Below, piece after piece: positions 23,557-35,000 of a stretch of DNA of 64,000 nucleotides. Both the position numbers and the translations under genes were made by a program. The number at the start of each line of letters is the position of its first letter. The stretch's first letter is position 1. The DNA lies in NCBI GenBank assembly GCA_039583875.1, contig CM077157.1, forward strand, positions 77,252,346-77,316,345, in the 5' to 3' direction. The DNA is from Platanthera guangdongensis (taxonomy: Eukaryota > Streptophyta > Magnoliopsida > Asparagales > Orchidaceae). The notes below the pieces were generated by a model that did no database searches, was not told the DNA's origin, and saw only the letters and a list, made by a program, of their open reading frames with translations.

Positions 23557-24784
23557 GATAATTCACTATTCCACCAATTTTTCTTCGTTACTCAGATTTA
23601 GGCATGGTGTAATGTTTTTTTTGAGTTCCTAATAACTTGGTTCCATAGTTCAACATTCATATATCTGTTCTGCATACTTAAGTGCTAGTGTTCTTAAAAT
23701 ATGTGAAATTGTTTTCGTATGCCTCTAAGTATGAGAAATATTTTAGTTATAATAATGTTCTTTCACTCACGGTTGTGCAAATATTTATATGCATTCACCT
23801 TACTATATTTGTGAATTATGAATGTTCTACCATAACCGCTAGTGTTGCATGTTCCTGCTAATGCTTTATCCGAGTTTGTACAATGCACCACTAATATTTA
23901 ATTATCCTGTATGCTCTCACAAGTAAATTCAGACTCCTTTGTCCAGCCAAAATAAATGGGATAAAAAATTGTATGATCCCAAAAGTGCACACCTTTGGTG
24001 ATACGTTTCACACAAAACAAAAAATTAATAAATGGCTGACAAGGAACCTCCACCAAGCACACTTACCTTCCTGATAAGTCTTAATAAGCATTGTGAGGTG
24101 GAACACCTTGGAAACAATTGTAAAGTGTCTTGTGCAAATATTTAACTAGATAATATCTTTATTGTGTGCTCTGCACTCTTGGTTACGAGTATAGCCCTGC
24201 ATGTCCAACTCTATGTTATGTTGTTTTTTAATATTCCCATGTTCATGTATTTGTAAGAGTTTGCATAAGTGTTTCCGACACCATATCACGTGTACACAAC
24301 ATTATCCTCTCTAAAAGTTCTTCTTATGAGAATTGGACAGCAAACTTTTTATAAAATATTATTCACTAGTGTATGTATTTGTGATATAGTTGGCTGAACA
24401 TTGACAATGTTAGTGTTTACTCACTTCTTTCTTTACTATACATTGCTCACCTTTCCTATCTAGAGTTTCTCCTTTGTGTTTTTACTTCTTTCGCTTCTGC
24501 CCCACTCTTATCTATCTTTTGACAATACCAAAGGGGGAGAATTTTCAAATGAAATCATCCATATACACTCATGAGAATTTTCATATACACTCATAATCCT
24601 TATATTAACCACGGAAAAGGTCACTATGCTTCAATTTAGGGGGAGTACACATGTAGGGAGAGTGTTTTACCCAAGAGAAATTTGTACGCATACACATGCT
24701 TCGTCTTGATACTCAAATCGGGTGGACCTTATAACATTCATGATTTCTTTCTTAATGGATTTGTTATAATCAAAAGGGGGAGAT
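23557..24784 (+). other. 3' non-coding region of copia B with multiple polypurine tracts
   Basis: AT-rich sequence without a credible gene. Three polypurine-tract-like sites occur: AAAGGGGGAGAA near 24,530, TTTAGGGGGAGT near 24,637 and AAAAGGGGGAGAT at 24,772-24,784. The last abuts the 3' LTR and is the functional candidate. Multiple tracts before the 3' LTR are a known feature of Sireviruses. Confidence 0.75.
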
Positions 24785-25921
24785 TGTTGGAGCATGCATT
24801 CCACGCTTCCTTGTTTGCTAATAACAAATCCTGTTTGTATTTGATTTTTGGGTGTTTTTGGTGTGCAGATATCACAGGTCGATCTCTACTATCTTTTGTG
24901 TGATGAATCGAATCAGAATTGAGCTCGGGAGATATCGCCAGGTGATATTGAGTGATGTCGACAGGAGATAGCGCCACTCGATGCATTTTCGTTCGACGCT
25001 CGACGAAGCTCGTGGGAGACGTGGAATCCGTTACATCGCATTTGCCAGACGGCGATATCCAGTATCGCCAGGCGATAGTACACAATTCGACGCTCGACGT
25101 ATCTGTGATGCGAAAAATGAGGAGTTCGTGGGACACGTGGCAGCTGTTACCGATATTGCTTGGTGGCGATACCCAGTATCGCCAGGCGATATAGCTAGAG
25201 TATAAAAACCATTCAATTTCTTGTGGAAATCACGAATCTGATTACCTGGAGTGCACTTTCTTGCAAAGATTATTCAGAAAGCTCCAGATCATAGAGATAC
25301 ACCATACTCACATAAAGGCCAAAGTGTGGAAGATTGACGGCACGTTCGCAGCATTCGAAGCAACTCTAGAAAGGATTCATTGGCATCTTCAGTACATTGT
25401 TTGAAGGGAGTGTCTAGCCTAAAGTGTTCAATTTGTTTTGTTCTTGTTTCTATTATATTCTCATTATAATCGAGAGGGGAAATCACCGCCTTATGCGTGA
25501 CGTCTAGGTACTTGTGTGGCTTAGAAGATAATCGCCTCCTTATGAGTGGCGTCCAGGTCCTTGTGCGGCTTAGGGAGATATCGTTGCCTTATGTGCAGCG
25601 TCAAGATCGTGATTAGATCTAGCGGAGGCTAGTAGCAAGATCTAGGAAGAGATACACTTTAGCCTGCCGGTTCTTGGTAGAAGAACCGGCAAAAACACAA
25701 GTAAACTATTTGTTTCATGATCCTTTGTCTCTAGCTCTATAGAGACACTTTGTATTCAATTTATCACTTTTGAAATATATCATTGTTGTTTTAGGTATTA
25801 TACATTTTCATTCTTTAATTATATTATTTTTATTCCTCAAGTAAATTTGTCTGAATTTAAGAAAAATTTAGAGAACCCTTATTCACCTCCCCCCCCTCTA
25901 AGGGCGCCGTAAGATCCAACA
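24785..25921 (+). mobile_element. 3' LTR of copia B
   Basis: Begins TGTTGGAGCATGC and ends GATCCAACA. It is 1,137 bp long and carries the same word array (24,930-25,190) and C-rich end as the 5' copy. It is followed by CCTTC, the target duplication. Confidence 0.94.
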
Positions 25922-25926
25922 CCTTC

Positions 25927-26966
25927 TTCTTGTGAGGGCAATCAACGATGACATGACCTGACTTATTACAATAATAACAAACAATGGCAGAAGAAATATG
26001 TTTATTCTGTTTAGTATTATACCTATCTTGGCTACTTGAGCCTTTCTTGTGTCGATCACCATCATGACGTGATCTTCTGTGCGAGACATCTTTGCCTCAA
26101 CATTGTTTCTTCTTGTTCAAGAGTTTCTTGAACTGTTTTGAGAGTAGAGCAAACTCTCCTTCAGATAATTCTGAGCCTGAGGTGATTGACTCTGAAGTTT
26201 CTTCTTCACTATCTTCCTGTGCAGGAGCAGGTGATGCAGCTTTGACCTTCCTTATGCTGTCTGCCTTTAGTGCGACAGAATTCTCTTTGGATGACGACCG
26301 ACTCTTCTCTTCTTCAATTTTTCTAGAATTGATCTGCAGCTCATATGACATCAGCTTTCCGAAGAGATTTTGAGGGTCAATCTCTGCCAACTTGCCAAAC
26401 TCCTTGACAGCACAAACTTTATTGTCCAATTCCTTAGTCAAGGACCTTAGAAAATTATCATTTAGCTCTCCATTTGTGAAGACCCGACCATATACTCTTA
26501 GGCCGTTTACAATCTTGAAGAAACTTTCAAAGGTATCTGCAATTGAATCCTTTGGTCCTTGTCAGAATGCTCCATATTTCTGATTTAGAAGCGATCTTCT
26601 GTCATCCCTGACTTCTTCAGTGCCTTCCATCAAGGTGATAAGAGACTGCCACATTTCCTTAGCGGATTGGCAGTGAATCAGATTATGAAGTAAAGAATCA
26701 TTGACTGCACTTGCTATGATATTTTTACCTTTCTTGTCCAATGAGACAAGTGCAATCTCATCTTTATCAAGATCCATTAACTTCTTAGGAAACTTTTATG
26801 TAGGATCAATAGTGGAGACGGTGATTGGAGCATAAGGACGTTCTTCAACAATCATGAAAATCCTTGAATCCACATCTTCCATGAAAAACTTAATCCTTTC
26901 TTTCCATATGGGATAGTTGGTCTTTGTGCACAGAGGAAGCTTTGCAAAATCCTTGACCTTGTCCAT
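25927..26966 (-). pseudogene. Copia C gag, N-terminal part
   Basis: The start is ATG 26,966 (MDKVKDFAKLP). A capsid of UBN2 type spans 26,100-26,966, with WKERIKFFMEDVD, EMWQSLITLMEGTEEV and FGKLMSYELQI. A zinc knuckle CYYCNKSGHVIVDC is at about 25,935-25,980. Stops fall near 26,794, 26,560 and 26,096. The frame is then cut by element B and continues at 3,930. It is close in sequence to gag of element D (51,760 downward). Confidence 0.85.
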
Positions 26967-27035
26967 ACTTGGATAACTCAATAGACAACTTGGGACAGAT
27001 CTGTTCAAGATGTTAACCTTTTTATGAACAACCTC

Positions 27036-27049
27036 CCTCTAATACCAAT
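27036..27049 (-). other. Primer binding site of copia C
   Basis: ATTGGTATTAGAGG on the minus strand, right after the 5' LTR. One base differs from the usual initiator Met-tRNA complement. Confidence 0.85.
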
Positions 27050-28704
27050 TGAAAATGTTTTAGTTGTTTTACCTAAATCACCTAGAGTGGGTGAATAGGT
27101 GAGTTGTGCGTCTTTTTGCGGAATAAAAATTTAACGGGCTATGCACAGAAAATTAACCAAGCAATCACAGACGACACCAGTAATTATAGTGGTTCTCCAA
27201 CCTTGGGTACATCCACTTTTCACTCACCGATCTAGCAAAGCACTAGACTCGGCTACTCCACTAATCTCGGATTGAAAACAATCCTACACCTCGGAACAAC
27301 ATTCCTACAACTCGATCCCAAAAACTGGATCTACACTCGGAAGATAAAACTTCCTACAAGAACTCGGAGAACAAATCTCCTACGACTCGAAGAAATATCT
27401 CATACAATAATAGATTGAAATAAACAAATACAAACAATGATTTGATCTCAGATCTTGAAAACTTCTGCCTGTTCTTATTCCTTGCACTTTGCGGCTTTAT
27501 CAGAAATGGTTGAAGAAGAGTCGGCAAGATCTCTGGGTCTGAAATTCTCTGTACTCAGCAAAATCAAGTATTGGATCTGTAGATTGTAGAATGACTTGTT
27601 CTCTGGATCAACTTCTCTGAATCGATCTGGATCGGAAGCAAATCAGTAAGAATGGCGATGAAGAGCGACACTTTCGATTATGGAAAGAAATTAGGGATTC
27701 AGAAAAACTTGGAATATCTTACGGCAGCTTGTTATTCTTCTTCTTAGGGTTGGTCGAAATTGACAAGACCTTATATAGGACTTGCCTAACGGTCATAATC
27801 GTAATTAATGACAGCTACATGAACCAATCACTCGCTAATAACATTTGAAATTCACTTCTGTCTGGACTTAGAAGATTTTCAGAAAAACAGTGCAGCTGTT
27901 CTCGAGAAAAAAGATAGTACTCAAGAAGAAGCTTACTGGTTCTCGAGAACAAAAGTGAGGATCTCAAGAAAAACACTTAGAAAAAATATGTGGAGGTGGA
28001 AATTTGCAGTGTCGAGAGGGAAAGAAGTACTCGAGAAAAATATACTTTTGTTCTCTTGAAGAATCATTCTGGTACTCGAGAACAGATAATCACCTCGAGA
28101 ACAAATGTCTGACTCTCGAGAAATAACTTTTGCATCTCGAGAACAAACCATAGTCTTCTCAAGAATAGATTTGGTATTCTCGAGAAAAAGACTTAAAAAA
28201 ATAATTGTCTAGAAAACAAACAACCCGAGAAGAAATGTCATATAGTACTCGAGTACATAAGCCCTTCTGGAGAACAACATTAAGCTTTCTCGAGAACAAC
28301 TTCTGCCACTCGAAATAAAGACAAGTCTAACTCGAGAAATTTCTTAAGTCCCTCTCGAGTACAAATATAGTACTTTTTTGAAAAATACTTAGACAAATCT
28401 GAAAAATTGAAAAACTTAATTATTCATTAAAATCAACATCCATCTTTTCTCTTGCCCTTAGTGCTTGAAAAGGAAGTGTGTCCCAATAGAGAGGCTACAC
28501 ATGAGTCTATACCATGGATCACACAATGAGGGATTACATTGTATGGTCCTGTATTTGGAGACTCATTGTAGACTGATATTGGTCTACACTTAGCAATTAA
28601 GTCCTGCAAACACTTAACTAAAAATAGCATCAAATACAAGCTTAATTCATCTTAGTTTAAGGGTGACTTCATACAAATCTGGGCTATTGTGGATGCAATA
28701 CCCA
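27050..28704 (-). mobile_element. 5' LTR of copia C
   Basis: Starts TGAAAATG on the plus strand and ends CAATACCCA at 28,704, 1,655 bp. It is homologous to the D LTR (51,848-53,605) over its whole length. It holds the conserved block at 27,181-27,220 and a word array of TTCTCGAGAA type at 27,895-28,375. It is followed by ATAGT, the likely target duplication, inside the RT region of gypsy I. The other LTR of C must lie left of the window. Confidence 0.88.
27895..28375. repeat. TTCTCGAGAA word array in C LTR
   Basis: Around 18 copies of CTCGAGAA or TTCTCGAG, a perfect palindrome when complete, at irregular spacing of 15-40 bases. Some have drifted to CTCAAGAA or CTCGAGTA. Same word as in the D LTR. 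Confidence 0.87.
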
Positions 28705-30782
28705 ATAGTCTTCATTCTCCATCCACACTTGGTGATAAGCGGCTCGCAAATCCAACTTTGAGAATACATGGACCCATGAAGTTCATCAATTAATTCCTCG
28801 ATCACAGGAATGGGGAATTTTTTTTGTGACCGTGTTTAGTTAAGATGATGGTAGTCCACACATAAGCGCCCAGAGCCGTCACACTTCTACAAGTACCACA
28901 GGTGATGCAAAGGGGCTGCAACTGTGCCAAATCACCCACGTTCTTAATATCTTGTCGATGAGACGTTCAATCTCTGACTTTTGAAGTAGAGGATATCAAT
29001 ATGGGCGAAGGTAGATATCCATCCCCTTGTCTTTCAAAACAATGTGATGCTCCAACCCCCTCTGTGGTGGTAATCCCCGCGGCTCCGCAAAAAACTCTGA
29101 GAAGCTGTAAAATAGGTCCTGGATAAGCTGTTGGTTGGCCTGGGAAGCCTGCTTGCCGCCCACATACCAATTATGGAATGCCAGCACATTGAGCAGAGGT
29201 CTGTCTGCACCACTCTCCTAGACTTTGCAAAGGGCAAGCATGCAGAGTTGTCCTTCCTTCCCCATCAATTTATGAGCTTGTTTCTCCTTCTCCCTAGGAT
29301 GCATACCCTGCTGAGATCCCCAAAGAGCGATCTGCTTCCCTTGGCTTGAAAATTTCATTCGCATGTTGTAAAAATCGCAATTCACCGGTCCAAGTGTAAT
29401 TAACCATTGAACTCCCAATACCATCTCACACCCGCCAAATGGTAAAATCAGCATGTACGACTTAAAGACTACGCACTGCATTCACCATTTAAAATCAACC
29501 ACCTTATGCGCAATTAATAATTTCTTCTCATTGGCCACAACCACCGAGAAGGGCGGTATGGATGTTAATGGACAGTGGAGGCATTGCATCGTTCCTTCGT
29601 TCAGAAAGTTGTCGATACTACGCGAGTCGATGAGCACATAGATAGGCTAGCCGTCATATGATGTCATGACTCTCATAGTGTGTTAGTGAGTCATGCCCAT
29701 TAAGGCATGGACAGATAGTTGCGGGTTTGGTTGATACTCTGCTTCTACTGCCAATTCAAGCACCTCATCGTCCTTTGTAGTCGGTTCATCCTCCTGCACC
29801 GCCTCCACGACTACTTCCATTGAGTAAGCTTTCCTCCGATTGGGGTACTTGTGGCCCAACACATACAGTCTATCACACCAAAAGGACAACCCTTTGCGAC
29901 ATTTCTCATTCATCTCCGCAGAAGGCAACTTGTGCGCAATTGGAGCTGCAGGACGTGTGCTGGCCTCTACGTGTACTGTAGGCACCGACGTTATACTGCC
30001 TGTGATTCGTACTGCTGGTCAGAAGCTGTGACCGCTACGCTCTTCATGGTATTGGTGGTCTGTGCAGACGACTGACCGACGGTTACGATATGCCAATTGT
30101 AGTTCCTAGAGCCTTGCCAAAGCAAAAAATCCTGTAATGATTTTGGTTGGAACATTCGCACCCCATACTGAATGTCGTCGTGAAGCTCGACCAAACAAAA
30201 ACTGATTCCATGTTCCTCGACCACAAAGACGCGATGCAAGAGCATATCAAACTCATCCAAATAAGCTTGTACTGAAGTCGCTTATCTCAAAGTTTTGAGC
30301 TCGCTCATGGGATCATCAAAGAGCATGGAACCAAAACAACCATGTAAAGCTTGGCTGTACTCGCCCCATGTAGTCCACTGCCGAGTTAGCCGATCCATCA
30401 TATAGGTTTGATGCCAGTGGAGGGCTTTTCCCTCCATGTGTACGAAGGTGACCTTCACCTTCATATCCTCTGGCGTGACATCGATATCGAAGAACTGATC
30501 GCATCTATAGATCCATTTGAGTAGAACCACACCTGAGAACCCGACAAAATCTATCTGTGTAATGCGCGTCGCTATGTGGGTCGTGGCGTATGTTGAGTTC
30601 CGTCCATCAGGAGACGGTGCCCGGTGAGTCTCACTAGTCCAATCTCCATGCCAGCCGACGAGCATGGTCCGCATTTCCTCTCTGATCGCCTACACCGACA
30701 GTACTAATTCCTCCTGGCGCTGTTTGATGGCATCGATCTCCGACTACTGGTCCTTGGATCGAGTGGCGTCTGACTCCGGCAT
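28705..30782 (-). pseudogene. Gypsy I gag, protease and partial RT
   Basis: The start is ATG 30,782 (MPESDATRSKDQ). The capsid segment at 30,282-30,674 contains WIYRCDQFFDIDVTPED and MEGKALHWHQTYM, typical of Ty3/gypsy gag. Continuations are at 29,991-30,260 and 29,683-29,985, the latter with a knuckle remnant near CRKGLSFWCD. A protease remnant at 29,218-29,481 contains MVLGVQWLITLGPV. RT begins near 28,930 with LCVDYHHLN and FPIPVIEELIDELHG and is cut by element C at 28,705. Several stops and frameshifts make it non-functional. Gypsy assignment is firm; the clade is uncertain. Confidence 0.82.
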
Positions 30783-30973
30783 TGTCACACGCCAAGAAAG
30801 TCTTTGATACCTTGATGTGTGCTCTTCTGTGAATGTCCAAGTTGCCTCTCAACTCCTCCTGCGATACCCGAAAAATTCCAGAACTCCACCACAACAAAGC
30901 ACACAAGAGGAGCCGCACAGAATCACAAGAAAATGGAATTAGAAAATAGGAGATAAACAATCCTAAGGCACAC
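30783..30973 (-). other. Leader of gypsy I, proximal part
   Basis: Untranslated sequence between the gag start of I and the insertion point of G. It ends with CACAC, the target duplication of G, and continues at 38,118. Confidence 0.6.
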
Positions 30974-32035
30974 TGATGTAGGGATGTCGGATCGGGGATC
31001 TCCGCGAAGCTAACGCTCTCCCTACGCACAACACGTCGTAGATCTACCGCACCTACACAGCACCTATCTCCCACAATAGTCCTCGTCACAAAACGCAGCA
31101 CAAACAACAAAGGAGGAATGGTCGACTCGAAAACGACGATCGGAAATTTGAGTCGCAATATTCCCCAAGAAAACACAAAGGTTGCCACTCCTTTTTGAGA
31201 GCAAGACCAAGGCTATAGGCCAAGACCCGCTCAGGAAAATAGGATCCACCCGATCCGGAAATAAAAAGCCTAGCAACGGCGATTTCGATTCAAAACTTGC
31301 AGCGATTAGATTAAAGATCCGGAGAAAACGATTCGTGAAAACCACCACAACTAAAGAGAAGAAATCACACAAGGGAGGGGAAAGAGATTACCCACCGGAA
31401 AACTTTCACACGAGATAACTGTGGGAGAATCACTCTCTCCACGGATCCACCGGCGTCACACCAAATGGTTTGCAACCTTCTTCCAAGGAGTCACACCGAA
31501 GGAAGCCGCGCCGGAGTTGCACCGAACGGATGGAGGGAGCAAGGGGCGGCGGCGGTTTCACACCACAACCAAGGGGGGCGGCGGCTTGGAGATTCCTCCT
31601 CTTGGCTGAATTCCTCAATGAGAGCTTTAGGGTTAATTTCTTGTCTAATAATCTCATAACAAAGCCTCCTTATATAGGAGTTACAAACAAGCCTTAGCCC
31701 TTCATGATGGAGATTTAATCTCATCCATCCGAATGGCTAATTGCACACCAATACTAAAAATAGTTCAAAATGAAAAATAACAACACATGTCATGAATATA
31801 AAATTATCACATAAACATAGGATAATTTTATATTCCAAATAGAGTGCAAGAAAATCAAATAAATAAAGCTAATGCGTTGCCGTGGCGGTAGCACGTCGCG
31901 GGCGGAGGTTGTAGCATAGCCTTCCGTTAGCGTCATCGTGTCGCCTCACGTCCTTGAGTCGTATGGCCTTATCAACCGGATCATCAGCAGCATCGTCAGC
32001 ATCGTCTTCAAATGGTGGAGGAGGGGGCACGCCAT
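30974..32035 (-). mobile_element. 3' LTR of gypsy G (overlaps the end of pol)
   Basis: On the minus strand it starts TGGCGTGCCCCC after a polypurine tract. It first encodes the last 55 or so pol residues (to the stop at 31,869) and then holds the promoter (TATATA at 31,671-31,676). It ends CCCTACATCA at 30,974. Homology to the 5' LTR stops exactly at 32,035. Confidence 0.88.
31671..31676 (-). promoter_or_regulatory. TATA box of G 3' LTR
   Basis: The minus strand reads CTCCTATATAAGGAGGC, a TATA box inside a short inverted repeat. The 5' LTR has the same at about 37,752-37,757, the copy that would drive transcription. Confidence 0.65.
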
Positions 32036-35000
32036 AAATCCTCCCCCGCTCAAATGCACGCATCTCCGTTGCGTGGTCCAAGCGATAGCGGTGAAGGAGA
32101 GCGGCATCCAAACTCTGCAGCTCCGTATCGAGTACCCAAGAGTCATCTGAAGTAGGCCGATCACGCCAACGGATGAGAAAGAGGTGGATGTCGCCATCAG
32201 CAGTGTTAACGGGCTCAGCATCAAGTATCATCTCTGGAGTGGAAAACGTCCGTGGAAACCTGGGGAACATATTAGCAGTAGGCAGGAAAGAAGGCAACTT
32301 ACCATCCGATGATATACCTGTGGGGACCGAAAGAGAGAGATCATCCGTACTACCACTCCCCAACCCATGAGAATTTTCAGTGGGTGAAGAAGACGACAAA
32401 GAAATCAACTCTTGTGGTGGTGACACAAACATCGTTAAATCTGAAACATTAAAAATGGGGGAGATACCCCAATCAGCAGGCAAGTCCAAAACGAAAGCGT
32501 TGTCACCTAACTTCTTAATAATCCGAAAAGGGCCGGCGCGCTTTGGTGCTAACTTTTTAACGGTGCCAGTTGGCAAGCGTTCGGGAACCAAACAGACTAA
32601 AACTAGATCGCCAATTTTGAAGTCTGACACTCTCCTATGTAAATTAGCGTGCGCTTGATAAGATTCGTATTGCGTAGTCAAGGTGGCCCGTATACGTGCA
32701 TGTAAATCATGGATGTGCTGGGCGAAGTATTGTGCAAACTGACTTGCCTTGTACGTTGGGGGAAACGGCACCAAGTCTAGCGGCACAGGAGCCTTATACC
32801 CGTGGACAATCTCATTCGGAGACAGACCCGTAGACCTATTCTTGGAATTATTATAGGCTAACTGGGCATGGGGAAGGAGAAGGTCCCACGTGCTCTTGTG
32901 ATCACTCACAAGGCATCGTAATAAATTTCCTAAGCTCTGATTAACCACTTTCGTCTGCCCATCAGTTTGGGGATGATAGGCAGAGGAAAACAATAATCTC
33001 GTTCCCATTAATATCCAAAGAGTCTTCCAAAAATAACTAGTGAATTTTACGTCCCTATCCGATACTATGGTCTTTGGCACTCCACGGTGACTAACGACTT
33101 CTTTAAAATAAAGTTTAGCGACGTGAGACGCATCATTCGTCCTACTGCACGGGATGAAATAAGCCATCTTTGAAAACCTATCCACAACTACAAAAATTGA
33201 GTCGTGACGGCGTAGGGTGACGGGAAGGCCTAATACAAAATCCATACTAACGTCTACCCAAGGCATTGATGGAATAGGCAAGGGTGTATATAATCCTACG
33301 TTGGTTTTACTACCCTTAGACACCTGGCACGTGCGGCAGCTACTCACTACCTGTCCCACCATAACCTTAAGTTTTAGCCAATAGAATTTGTCCTCGACTA
33401 ACGTAATGGTCTTATCTCTACCGAAGTGGCCACTCAACCCTCCGCTATGCAACTCCCATATGATATGTAGTCGTAACGAGGACTGTGGAATACACAGTTT
33501 CCCGTTCCTAAACAGGTAACCGTCCTTGATGACGTAGGCAGATATCGTCGTGGGGGAGCTATCCTGGGCAGAAAGATAGAAGTCCTGGAAGTCACGACAC
33601 GTGGCGTACTCATCCTTAATCCGCTCAAACCCTACAACATGTACTTCCATAGAGGTGAGTAAAAGGGTAAGACGACTAAGGGTATCCGCGACTCGGTTAT
33701 CAGCTCCCTTAAGGTGCTTGAGATTAAACGTGTAACCTTGTAGGAAAGCGACCCACTTAGCATGACGTGGGCTAATCTTATGCTGGCCATTGATGAAACG
33801 TAAAGCCTCATGATCGGAGAGGATCACAAACTCCTTGGAGAGGAGATAGTGCCTCCAATGGTGTAGACATCGAACTACATCATAAAACTCCATATCGTAA
33901 TTTGAGTAGTTCAGCTTAGGGCCGGACAACTTCTCGCTAAAATAACTAACGAGATGACCCTCCTGGCTCAAGACACCTCCAATCCCCACCCCGGACGCAT
34001 CGCATGTGAGCTCCAAGACTTTAGCAAAGTCAGGTAGACGTAAGACAGGTGCCTCAGTCATAAGCTCCTTGATTTGCTCAAAATCATGGGTGGCGGACTT
34101 CGTCCACGTAAACTCTCCCTTCTTCATACAGTCCGTGATCGGCGCCATAATACTACTGAAGTCTCGTATGAAACGACGATAAAACGTGGCTAACCCATGA
34201 AAACTACGCACCTCACGTAGGGTGGTTGGCACGGGCCAGTCCTTAATGACCTGAACCTTGCCCGGATCGACTCGGATACCCTCGGAGCCGACTATATAGC
34301 CTAAGAACTCTACCTCCGAGACATAGAAAGTGCATTTCTTAAGGTTGAGAAATAACGTCTCCTTCCGCAGGGTGGAAAGGATCACTCTCATGTGGGAGAT
34401 GTGCTCGGTAGTAGAGGTGCTATAAATCAGAATATCGTCAAAGTAGACGACAACGAACTTTCCCATGAATGTCTGAAAGACATGTGTCATCATCCGGGAG
34501 AAGGTACTAGGGGCATTGGACTACCCAAAGGGCATCACAAGCCATTCGTACAGACCATCCTTCGACTTAAACGCCGTCTTCCACTTATCGCCCTCTCGTA
34601 TCCTAATCTGGTGATAGCCACTCCGAAGATCTAATTTGGAGAATACGGTGGCTCCAGACAAGACATCCAACAAATCATCTAGGCGGGGAATGGGGAACCT
34701 ATACTTGATGGTGATTTTGTTGATAGCCCGGCTATCAACGCACATCCTCCATGTACCATCCTTCTTGGGGGCAAGTAGGGCTAGTACAACACATGGACTC
34801 ATACTAGTTCTAATAAAACCCTTCGCTAGTAAGCCCTCTATCTGAGACTGCAACTCTAGGTGAGCTGCGGGGTGGAGTCAGTAATGGGGCCGATTTGGCA
34901 AGGAAGACCCCGAGATGAGATCTATCGCATGCTGGATATTCCTAAGCGGGGGTAACGTGGACGGCAACTCATCCGGGTACACGTCCCTATACTCCTCCAA

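Larger units (their letters stand above)
3931..25921 (+). mobile_element. Copia B: Sirevirus-like element, full length, interrupted by A
   Basis: Two LTRs of 1,137 bp each (3,931-5,067 and 24,785-25,921) bound the element. The 5-bp target duplication CCTTC is present at 3,926-3,930 and 25,922-25,926. A primer site TGGTATCAGAGC follows the 5' LTR and a polypurine tract precedes the 3' LTR. Gag and pol are on the plus strand and heavily mutated. Element A lies inside gag (6,508-17,972), so B without A is about 10.5 kb. The region between pol and the 3' LTR holds an antisense gene (21,913-23,510). The [11 protein letters not shown] motif, coiled-coil gag and several polypurine tracts fit the Sirevirus lineage. 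Confidence 0.92.

Noticed and set aside
30634..31372. Frames of 102-184 codons resembling a secreted or membrane protein
   Set aside because: They cross the I leader and the G LTR boundary at 30,974, so they are artefacts of the insertion; the same piece recurs at 36,917-37,442.
31421..31724. Overlapping frames near the G LTR end, and equivalent ones at 37,527-37,779
   Set aside because: They sit in R-U5 of the LTR, occur in both LTR copies and differ by frame after the poly-G change. They are shadows of LTR sequence, not genes.
32173..32658. Plus-strand frames opposite G pol
   Set aside because: Antisense shadows of the well-conserved gag-pol frame. Unlike the B antisense gene they lack promoter, splice sites and a start context.
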